DNA of 46,930 nucleotides from Mnemiopsis leidyi (taxonomy: Eukaryota; Ctenophora; Tentaculata; Lobata; Bolinopsidae). Shown piece after piece: positions 22,901-34,900 of this stretch (its first letter is position 1; each line of letters starts with the position of its first letter). Both the position numbers and the translations under genes were made by a program. The stretch lies in contig JH152675.1 in the NCBI GenBank assembly GCA_000226015.1, positions 235,321 through 282,250 on the forward strand, read 5' to 3'. Below the pieces are notes generated by a model. That model saw nothing but the letters and a program-made list of their open reading frames with translations. It searched no databases and had not been told where the DNA came from.

Positions 22901-25900
22901 GAAAATTGCAAAGAGACGCTGTCGGGTTGAATTACACGTTTCAATTAATTACATGTAACGTTGTAACCATGGTAACTGCAAGTTTTCCGCAAATCAAAGA
23001 AAAATAAATGTCACTTCTATGAGGGTTTCACTGTTGCAAAGCTATAACATGTCTGTCCTTTTAACTGTTCTAACTTCATAATTTTCTTGGTTGTCAGCGT
23101 AGCAGAACTGTCTTACTTTCCTTTTCTTTGACATAGTGTGGCCTCAGAAGACAGGGATATTTCATAGTTTACTATCAAGGTTCCGAAGTAAGGGCACTTC
23201 TTGCTTCGGTTCTTCGAGCAAGTCCAGGTGGTAATGGAAGAGGTTGTTCTGTCTTTGCGTAGATTGTAGGTGAATCCATCTGTGTCGAGAAGCTGGTGGG
23301 AACCACGTTGTCCGATGAGGAATTTGCTGAAGGCGACCATAACGATAAATCGATAATTCTGTAGTTCCATGACCCATATTTAAGCTTTTTTCGGCGTGTT
23401 AATGCGGCATTTGTCAGGTAGGGTTCACATAAAAATGACTTGATCTCCACCATCTCAAGTAGCAAATAGCAAGTACTCACATGAACCAAAATATAAAAAT
23501 GTATCAACCATTGGTCACGTGATCCTTGGGCGCAGTTGTCGTTTTGAAAATCTGACCTGACAAATCAGATCACTTCATTGATTGGGTACCCTGTTAACGT
23601 GTGAGAACTGAATTCTCTTGGGCGCAGTTGTCGGTAGGCCAACAAATTGTAGTACATCTAACTGCACTGTATGATATAATTCGCAGCGGAGTGGACTAAT
23701 GGATACAGGGGTTATCCTGTTTATAGGTTCCTTCTATTAGGTGGAAAAACTAAAACACTGCAAATAAACTCAATATAAAGAAAATACAATATCATACAAA
23801 ACTAAAAAACAGCAAAACTCTAGGAAATTCTACTCGCTAGTTAAATCATGATCGTTCTCTGTCTCAAGACCTCCTTCCTGTCCTCTCCACTTCACAGACC
23901 ACATCTACCTTGGTGCCCTTTGGAGAGAATCTCAGAAACTCCCGTCAGATCGGCCTTCTTGTCATGCCGTTCCCTGGCTCAAGTCCCTCTTCTTATTCTC
24001 CCCTGCTCTCTCCATAGAGCACTTGCCCTCTGAAACCTCGTAGAGAAACTCTTAAGAAAAGATCATCCTTCCAAGTTTGCCACGGGGCAGTGCAGTCATC
24101 CCGACAACTCCAAAACAGCACAACACGAATCTCGATCACAGTCTCCACTCCCTCCTCCCTCATCGAGTCCTCTCTTTCAAAGGTCCCTTCAGTCACGTGA
24201 CTCTTCAAATATCTTCCCAGCTTCAGTAATTATTGTGGTGAATTACATCCCTGCATAAAGCAGATCTTTCCTTCTTTTACTGACTACTCCTTGTCAGCTA
24301 TCTTCACTTTTTCTCGGACAGCTGATCCATTATTCTCCAATCATCGTCCAGCTTGAAAAGAAGTTAACCTCCAACTCCTCACTAAACTTCTGGGTCTCTC
24401 TCAAGCCACCGAAAACTTCGCCCCTCTCCGTATATTTGTAATCTCGCTCAGTAATTGTAGAGTAATTCTCTCCCAGACCCTACAGGCAGACAAAATTGAC
24501 AGCTTTTCTCGATCGGCTGATCCAGTCCTTCAGTCCTTGCCACGGACGTCCAACTTAATTCAAGCCCGTCTAGAAACTCCTCATCGAGCTACTAGGTTTG
24601 TTGGCAAACCTTATTACATTAGCGCCTCTCCAACTATCGTCAATCTTCTCACTTCAATGCCTTCAGGTCTCACAGCTACAAAGTCCCTACTATCTAAAAA
24701 ACAGCGTACAACTTCAATAACAAATAACTTCTATATTTAATTTCTGCAAAACAATCAGCAAATCAAAAATAAAACAAATCGTAAAATCAAACGAAATCTT
24801 CCCCGCGTACACAACAGTAACCGCACTTTATAGCTAAATAACATTTTTGTGTTTTTAACAAATAAATTAACTTTTAGAACTCTATCATCTTGATAATAAC
24901 ATTACATGATTTGAAACAAAACGTCTTAAATTTGCAATTTTGCAAATTTACATTTTTATGTTTAGTTGATTTCATAAAGTCGTCGTAAACTTATGATATG
25001 TGAGTTGGCAGACGATGGGATTGTACTGTTAATTTGCTTTTTGGCGCAATTGTCCTCCATCATTTATAGATCAAAGTATATCGTGATCATTTATAGATCA
25101 CTGCTCCTTGTGTTGAGAGCTCTTCGTTTTCCAAAGGTTAAGGAAACGAAAAATTTTTCATTAAAGCACCTTGCTAGTGCTACTTTCCTTATGAGAGCCA
25201 AAACACGCATCTGGGGGTGGGGGGACCATAGAGAGAGCCACACAGAGCCCAGTAGTAGTCTACAAAGCGATGCGATCCGCAAAGCAAGCCACGTTCTCTT
25301 TTTCCACTCCTTGCAGTCTGATAACTTGATTACTAGGTTTCGGCAACTCTTATCATGTGTATCACGTGTATCAGTATCACGTGCATGTGGATGGATTATT
25401 ATCCATGATACGACTACACATGTGAAAGATTGGTAAGAAGTACATGAGATCAGTTTTTGCTAAATGGTGTGCGATCCGCACCATTTGCCTTAAACACTGT
25501 AAAGCTAAATTTAGCTATATAGTGCGTTTAGCTACATAGTTTTTAGCTATATAGCATTAGAATATTACACAACCAGCTCAATTAATTAACTTTTAGAACT
25601 CTATCATCTTTATCGAAATCAATCACGTTTATTTCATCATAACTTTTCCCCGTGTACACTAATGACGAAAATCATAAAACTGGATTGTGAAACATTTGAT
25701 AATAGCGTTACTTGATTTGAAACAAAACGTGTTAAATTTGCAGAACATTTTTATGTTTAGTTGATTTCATAAAGTCGTTGTAAACTTATGGCATGTGAGA
25801 CAGCAGACGATGGGATTGAACTCTTAATTTGCTTTTTGGAGCAAATTTTCCTCCATCGCTCAAAATACTTTTTTAGCAAAACGAGAGACTTTAACAAAAT

Positions 25901-28900
25901 ATTTTATTTACTAAATTGTCTATGTTGCAATATGTGCATATCAAGCCTATTAGCATGTGACTACATACGACAAAAGGTTAAATATGCTATTGGTAAGATT
26001 AAGATTGAAGGAGTTTAAACCTTATAAGGAAGTTCAGTTAATATAACTCTAGCTTGTAGCAATTCAGTCGCTTATTCGTGCTTATTTTGTTCATCGTGTA
26101 ATTTGATAGAACCTTTGCATTGTTTATATTACATTATATTGCAACTTTTACCTAACTTAAATCATTTTTGTATATTTTTGTATATTTTTGTACGAATTTT
26201 GTATGTAGTATGTTTCTGCACATTTTTGTAAGCAAGTAGATTGCTGTGTTCAGCCATAGAGTAAAATAATTGCGCGATATCACTCATTACTTGTTACCAA
26301 TAGCAAAATATATTGTCATTCCTAGCTCGGTGTATTGTCCTTTGGAAATATCGGAAAGCCAATCTTCTTTATAGTATTGTAAGGTTAGTGTGCATATTTA
26401 CAAGTTACAACTGTGTGTTCTTTCAGTGACATTCTCATATTTTAGTTTGATACGTCAATTGGCTAAGTTCTAACTGTTGTTTTTCTTACTTTTTGTCACC
26501 TTACTTTTCAGATGTCACTGCACTACTAACGTATCGAAGAGGTATATTCAGGTGTCTGAGCTGGGACTGGCTTAATTTTTGTTACCAAGTCATTAATATT
26601 TCAAGATGCAAGTAGTAGTTTGGCCTTGTCAGCTATATAATATCTACACGTTAAGTAACATAACACAAATTTTTTCGCCAGTCACTAACAGCTGCAGCCA
26701 TAATACCCGCCTAAAATTCCGATCGTCGTTCTAATCATTACAAATTTCTATCAACATATCAAAATATGAGTATAAAATCGGAACTTTTAAGTGTGAAGGC
26801 GGGAAGAAACAGAAGTCGGAAATTTATAGGAAATACTGTCAAAGTGAAACCTGCGAAGCTGTTAATCTGTAAAGTATGAGAAGTTACTAGTTACCTTTCA
26901 ACGTACTCGACTGTTGCGTAATTATTTATTTCTGAGGATGTAGACGCCCGGAAATACGAAAGTTAATCAATTCATCAAACATTTTATTGCCATATTAGTC
27001 TTGATTAAGATGTCAACAAGGGCTTAAAATGAATTGCATAAACTTAAGGTAAATTCCAATTTGTTAACAACAAAGTATAGCATCTTGGAGCTCGCATTAG
27101 ACCATAATCATCGCCCATCGGATTAAACTTAAATTACCACTTAAATTACAGACACGTTTGACAAGTTAGCACGCTCGGATTATCGCCTTTGAACTGTATA
27201 CATATCGTTAATCGTCAGGCCCTGACACTCCAAGGCTGTTTAACTCTTGTTAAGGAATTCTTGCTGAATGAAAACGAACCTGCCCATGTTTGCCTTTCAG
27301 TTTCCAATAAAGAAACCTTAAAAGTCCTCCATACTCAAACGCGAGCGTTCCAATCGATTCTCACTAGTACAGATTTGGCCGTTTGATGGCGTCATTGAGT
27401 TCGGATTTATTAGTTAAGGCCTAAGTGACCAGTGACGATTATTGCTACGTCATTAAAGCGGAATTATCACTTAATTGGTTTCAACGAGCTGTTATCCACG
27501 TCATTCCCAGAATTACATTTTGATATAAATGTAGGGGGACCTCCTGATTTGTTGTAGAAATAGAGATCTGTTTTCTCTCGTGTTCAGCTTATTGTACGTA
27601 TATCGCCAGTTTTACTGAGGTACAAAAACTTGTCCTTTTGTTTCAATTTTGTTGATTTTTTATCTCCTTAGTCTTTTAGTTTATTGCTTAGTTTATTACT
27701 TAGTCTTGTAGTTTATCACTTTCAGGTTCTACATGAGCGTCAAACTGCAATATTCGACTATTTGATCCGAATATTGCCTGCAAATTACGATTAAAATGTT
27801 TGATTGATATCTACCTCTCTAAATCATAACAACAATTTCACTGTAATGAATTAACAATTTAACCGCTAGCTCTACAAATCTACAAATGTTGGTACACTTT
27901 CTTCCCCTCCTCCTTCTCTCCCTTCTCTCCAGCCACGCTCGGATCGCTCAGGAAGAGTTCTGTAAATCAGCCGTCGTGGTGCGAGCTAAAATTCTCCCCA
28001 AAGACTCCCTCTACGGACAAGCCGTGAAACCGACTGTCCCAAAATACTTCAGACTCTTCGAGCTGAAGATAGTTGAAGTGTACAAAGATGACCTCTCCTC
28101 GGGCTGGGACAAGGACAGTCTCCTGTACGCGATCAGCAAGGACACCACCTACAACATTGACGCTGACGGATGTGACATCCTCCCGTCCGACAAGCCAGTA
28201 GAAGCTCTCCTCCATTTCGACACTCTGGACACCATCAAGAGGAGCTGTAAGGTGTGGAGTAAGGTCGGAAAGTTCCAGAAGACCGCCCTGAAGGCTGATC
28301 TGTACGACTGTAGTTGTGATACAGACACGTGTTTTGACAGAGTCAGCGGGAAGAAGGGTAAACCTGACTGTGACAGAAAGGAGCTGAACTCCATCCTCTG
28401 TGCTAAGAATTCTAAGGGAGAGTGTACTTGGCAGGGTTCCAAGAAGACCTGTATCTCCTGCAACCGGGACAGTCCTATAAAGAAAGTGAAGAGATGCGGA
28501 ACCTTGTGGGGCTGAATGTAGCGTAAATAGAACGATAGACTCTGGATAGGACTATGGATAGGACTATGGATAGGACTATGGATAGGACTTGTGAATGAAG
28601 TTTAAATGTTAAGATAGATGTTGCTAGTTTCAGTTTTAGGTAGTCAGTAACTCAGTAGATTGTTTTAAATTTATTGTGACAGTGATGCATTATTAAACGT
28701 AGGTATGTAATATTGTAATATGTATACATGTTCAATTTATTAAATTACATTTTGCTGTGCATCATGTCTTATGATTGTTATGCTATTGAAATAGGTTAGT
28801 TTAGGGTTAATAAGATATTTATGTGCATCTTTCGTTGTTTTTTCGGTATTTCGCAGTTCTCGATATAGCTGAATGTTCAAAAAACAATAAATTAATGTAA

Positions 28901-31900
28901 GAAACCGTGTTTTTTTTTCAAATTTTAACCTGCGGAACATTTGAATGTTTGTTTGATATAATTTGTTAGTTTTTGTTTAACTTCATTTAAGTTGGTCAAA
29001 TTCTTATTTCAAACCTAATTAAACAATGTAAACAAGTGATCAAAATTGTACAATTTGAGACCCAAATCGTAAATCACATGATTACATGGCGCAGACTGAG
29101 GAACATAGGAATGTGTCAGTACATTTTTTGGGAACTCTATCTCGTCATCGTTATCGAAAACTTTTTTTCTAAAAATAATCTATTCTAACGTGCAGTACAC
29201 TATAGTGAAATTGTTTCCAAGTAGTATAATAACTAATAACTAAATAAACAGTGTTTCAAACAAAACAGCCAACAATAATAAATTTAAAAACCAGAAAAAA
29301 GCCAGAGTTGCTTATTTTCAAAACAACCTTGTTCAGAAACATCTGGAAATGCCAAATTGTAGAACAAAAAACGTTTTCAGGACACCAGAAACGTCACCCT
29401 CCCCTGTCCGAATTGCAACAAAGAAGACAACCCCACCGCCTGCTCGCTCCACCACAACGACTACACGTAATTCAGGAAACAGTGTGGACAGTGCACCACC
29501 CCTCAGTAGCAGTGTATCAGAGCACCATTATCCTCAAATTCTTAACATTCCAGTTATCAAGGAAAACTCTGATGTTGAGTCACTGAACGATGATGGGTAT
29601 GTTAAAGAATGTCGACATTATTTCTAATTTCATGGAAGTTTTTTTGTTTCTGTTTAGTGTTTGTCATCGTTATATATCGTTATATTCGCAGCTAACGTAA
29701 CACCTTCAAGCTCTAGAGAACCATGATACGCTTTAGCACTTTCGCCACTCAAACTGAAAGCCACCTTACCAATACCCGCAGTACCGAAGAAGACATAGAT
29801 CCAGTGCGTGGATCTAGGAGTCCCTCAGGGCGGAAGCCTAGCCCCCGTAGCAAACTAGTTAACACGGCAACAAGTCCGCTCCCTACTTCTCAACCTTCCA
29901 GACAGACACACAGCATCGCTACGTCCCCTGTCAGAGGTTAGCGATCTAGAGTAACTGCCAGTCATTGCTACTATACTGCTATAGTTAATTGTGCTATTTA
30001 AGTATACTTATTTTTTTGGATGAATAGCAAACTCCTCTGATAAACCAGCTTTAAGTTACCTGTAACTTGGGATCGTGCTTAGGTTATAGGACACACTCTG
30101 TTAATAAAAGCAGGAAAGAGAAGATTCAGAGTGTGAACTAATGCGTCTTGATACTCACCCTAGAATTTGCCAAATTCTGATGAGGCAGACAGTCTCTGTT
30201 TAAGTGTTTTGTAGTGACATCTTGTTAAAGGAGATAATTTTGGATGTAGTCTAGGAAAGAGCATGAGGCCCAAATTTTTCATCTGTGTCAAGAATGAAAG
30301 GGAGAGCGAAAGGACTAAGGTAGTCGTGGTGAAGAGGAGGGTACAGGGTAAAAACCTGAACGCCAATAGTTGAGAAGCGAGTGTAGTAGGAGAAGTTCCG
30401 ATGCGAGGTGTATATGGGATGATTGACCTAGTTGCGTAAGGCGGTTGTCAGAGAGTAATATGTGACTCACAAAATTTCATAATCACGTTCATAAAGCAGG
30501 CATGAGGGCGGCAGCTTCCCAGGACACAAGTTAAACGATGAATGATTCCGACAGTGTTTCTTTATCTGACAACTGTTAAAACGTAAGCAAAGAGTGAAAA
30601 GGTCCAGATAATATTAATATAACATCTTGTAGAACTTATAAACTGACGAAACTCTAGAAAAGGTATACGTCTTTAAAGTCTAAGATTGAAATTAAGACTT
30701 GCAAGTCCATGATTATGATATCACCAAACAGCCGAAAAACTAGAACTTCGCCACTAGAACACAAATCAAGGCTGTGCAACTGCAGGAATAATACTTGAGA
30801 ACACGCTCTATCACGTCTTAAGGAATTCTAACAGCAGAATGCAAATGAAACTCTTTAGTACTCTTTAGTCCTATGGAACTCTTTAAAACTCCCATTATTA
30901 TATACTGACGAAACTCTAGAAAGGAACATCTCTTAAGTCTAAGTGTGAGTACCATGAACTTGAAATTAAGACAAGAACTTGAAATAAAGACTTAAGTGCA
31001 AGTCCATGATTATGATATCACCATATAGCCGAGAAACTAGAACTTCACGGAAATTACACAAATCAAGGCTGTACAACTGCAGGAAACTTTTTAATTCTTG
31101 GTTTTGTACTTGGTTTTTACAAATTATATTGTATGTACAGACCCTTAACAACAATAAGAATAGTAATAGACCTCTACAGATTAATTAAAAGAAGGACTTA
31201 ACTTTAGAATATCGCTACGGTCAGTCATCTTAATCAGGTGGAAATATTGTAGAATTTAAGATACTGTACCGACATCAAAACCTGGGGCAAGAGTTGTTCA
31301 TTTTGACTAAGTGGATTCTTGATTAAATTGTTTGTGAAATGTGTACAGTGCAATATTTGTCAAACAAGAGTTAAGGGGAGGACACTTGAGATAAATATAT
31401 GTCGATTATGGATTGAATATGTCGATTATGAATGAATAACATTGAAAAGACATAAACATGCCGAAAATTAGCGACCGTAATTTTGATCCATCCCCGCACC
31501 AACCGGTCCATTCAAACAGTCCACCATCTCACATCACTCCCCCTCGATGTGCAATGTACAATGCTAAACCTCAAAAAACGGCCACGCCACACCCAAGTTT
31601 TGGATTTTGGTAAATTTACACCATAATATTTCACTTTCCAACGTGCTGGTTGTGGCGTATGCTTTAGTCTTTCAGTATGCGCTGGATCAGATGGCATCGC
31701 TATCGATATCCTTGACCGTAAGTCATAAGCTGGTAATTTCCAGTGAAAATACCACGGTGTTGGTAGCCCAAACAGGGTTAAATAACCACTTTTGCTTGCA
31801 TGGATTAATTAATTTACATAGGTGCTTAATAAAACAGTTGTTATGTTGATTATCAAGATTATGCTATGCAGTCTGGCGGTTGGGTGTTCGAGTCTGCGTT

Positions 31901-34900
31901 TTGGCGAAATTTTTATCCAACAAGAAGTTTCACATTCCTATCTCATGAAGACTCATCACTACAAGTGTGTGTAATAGGCATGCACTAAAACTTGCCATTG
32001 TTACATTATAACCATTTTATGACGTCAAATAGTAGGCGAAAAAGCTGTTTTCCTCTTTTTGGCCTTATTGTTTATTATAGGTTATAAGATTTTTATAATG
32101 TTTCTGGTAATAAATTAATGCAGTAATACATACAGGGACACAGGGTGGTTTTACAATTTGGTAACCTCCCTGTATGTAATAATCTGGGTACAGTACAGGG
32201 ATAAGAGTTTTCATTATCTTAGCAATCTAATCAATACTTTTTTATGAAACTCTGTAAATATGGTCATTATGATACCGAACAGATGATAAATATCAAGTTT
32301 CTGAAATATGAGAATCAGCTGTTCTTGCTTGTTTTGCGCAAATATGCTTAATTTGCAAAATCGGGTGATCGACAACTTCACAGGATACCCAATCAATTTG
32401 ACAGGCCACCGGATCTGGTGACCTTCTGAAACGACAACTTCACACAAGATCAGGTGGCCAACTTCACCACAAGTCTCTGAATTATAGATCGGAGAGTATG
32501 CCCGTGATATTTTCGGACACAGTATATCTAATTCCAAATGCAACTGGATTTAGATTATCAGTCGCAAAACGCAAAGCGTGCCTCCAGCCAGAAAAGACAC
32601 GTGGTTTACAGATTCCTTGTAATTTCAAGTTAAAAATTTTCATTCTTCACTAAAAATGTCACTATGTATTTGAAAACATTAAATTAAGAGACATCTCGTA
32701 CACAACATCGAAAATACGATCCCGTATTCATCACCAGGATATGCTCTGATCTCTACAGACTATTAGGCCGCGTATCTCTGTCTCCACTATAGAACCTAGA
32801 GTAGCAAGCTGGAATCATTCCTCAAGCTGGTGTATCTGCGTGATCCTATTGATTGCTATTGCTAATCCCTATTGCTAATCCCTATTGCTAATCCCCATAT
32901 TCTGTGGTCTCGTGGCAGCCCTACGATTTTTCAATGCTTGGGAATTTGAGCATTTTGACGTAGTATAATAAGCAGGACTCTCTTATCATATCTTCAGGGT
33001 TGGAAAGCCCGGTTAAAGATCAGGGAGATAAAGAAACGAGTCGTATCGTAAACACGGAGCGGGAATCTTACGACAGACACTACACTGATCAGGAGGTAAC
33101 GTTTCTATCTAACTGATAAGTTACAACTTGTAACTGATAAGTTACAACTTGTAACTGATAAGTTACAACTTGTAACTGATAAGTTACAACTTGTAACTGA
33201 TAAGTTACAACTTGTAACTGATAAGTTACAACTTGTAAACTGATAAGTTACAACTTGTAACTGATAAGTTACAACTTGTAACTGATAAGTTACAACTTGT
33301 TACTGATAAGTTACAACTTGTAACTGATAAGTTACAACTTGTAGCTGATAAGTTACAACTTGTAAAACCTCATGTGCAATTTAAGTGGAGAAGTTAAGGC
33401 ACAATTTCAAGTTTGTTAGGTAGCAACGTTAAAGCAAAAGTCTTCTCTCGGGGACGAATTAAGCTTTTAGATTTCAAACTGCATGAGTGAATTTGTTTCA
33501 ACTGTTATCTTCATTTCTTAATCATTATTTATTAGGTTCGACAAAAATGATTTATGAGTATAAGTTATTAATATTTTCGGGCTACCTAATGATCAAAGGT
33601 TTAAGAATTAAGCTCATTTTAACATTCAAACAAACACTAACAGTTAAATTCTCCTCTCTCAGCTGAAAGATCGTTTGGAACGGCTCATAGTCGGAGGTCA
33701 TTACCCCTTTGCCAAGATCGAACAGAAATCCTACGCCATCGCCGATCCTAATGCAAAACTAGGAGACCAAAACTCGGAGAAAGAAGTGGGTAGTTGGATC
33801 NNNNNNNNNNNNNNGTGTAAGTTCACGAGTTGTTTTTATCTTCGTATGTGTAAGTACACGTGTTGTTTTTATCTTCGTATGTGTAAGTACACGTGTGTTT
33901 TTTATCTTCGTATGTGTAAGTACACGTGTTGTTTTTATATTCGTATGTGTAAGTACACGTGTTGTTTTTATCCTCGTATGTGTAAGTACACGAGTTGTTT
34001 TTATCTTCGTATGTGTAAGTACACGAGTTGTTTTTATCTTCGTATGTGTAAGTTCACGTGTTGTTTTTATCTTCGTATGTGTAAGTTCACGAGTTGTTTT
34101 TATCTTCGTATGTGTAAGTACACGTGTTGTTTTTATCTTCGTATGTGTAAGTACACGTGTTGTTTTTATCTTTGTATGTGTAAGTTCACGAGTTGTTTTT
34201 ATCTTCGTAAGAGCTGGGATCGTTAAACCTGTTACCTAAAGTTTAAGACCTGTGCGTTTATTTGTCAGTCCGAAAAAGTAAATTTCAATAAGACAAACTG
34301 AAAACCAAGATATAACTTTTATTAAGAGGCTACGTCTTTATACTAACATAGCCCTTTGCTATCAGAATTCAAACACAGGTAAAGTTTATTTCAGTATGTT
34401 ATTAGAGATGTTCATGAATTTGCAAGTAAAGACTTACCTATGTAGTACTTGGTCAATACTTGCATGGATTTTAGTACAGTCCTAAACGTCTTTTGGATGG
34501 AATTTAAATATGATGTGGCGGCTTTCAAAATGTATGATCAAATGTATGATCGTAAGGAACGTAAAGACAACTTATGAACATGGCCATTTGCCTCGTTCAA
34601 TATCAGCTGTGCATTTTCGTTGTTCGCAATCCGCTTGCCTCAAGCTATGAACGAAGTTGTAATTGCAGTTCGAAATTGGCCGCGTCTCGTGCAAAAAACT
34701 GGTGTTATTACCCTTCAATACTATAACTTTGTAGATTCGATTTGTTAACCTGAAGTTTTGGGTCCGTACAAAATTGCGTGTAGGGTGTATTTGTCATTCC
34801 ACAAGTCGATAGAGACTTAAATTTTAACACCACAAGCTTAAAATCGCGATAAATTTTATTTGAAGGTTACGTCGTTATACTTACATATCCCTTTACTGTC

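Noticed and set aside
24993-25436. 147-codon plus-strand open frame
   Set aside because: No recognisable domain. It spans one copy of an intronic duplication plus a dispersed-repeat segment; composition is not coding-like.
28149-28463. 104-codon minus-strand frame within the TIMP-like gene
   Set aside because: Antisense shadow of the 209-codon TIMP-like frame, with no family resemblance.
31870-31905. tRNA-like internal promoter (gggtgttcgagtctgcg resembling a B box)
   Set aside because: No cloverleaf, no properly spaced A box and no acceptor stem can be drawn.
33675-34239. 183- and 114-codon Cys/Tyr/Phe- or Val/Phe-rich repeat proteins
   Set aside because: Only the first 37 codons of the longer frame (to 33785) are SPICE1-like exon 13. 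The rest is the N gap and a 33-bp tandem array whose period keeps frames open.
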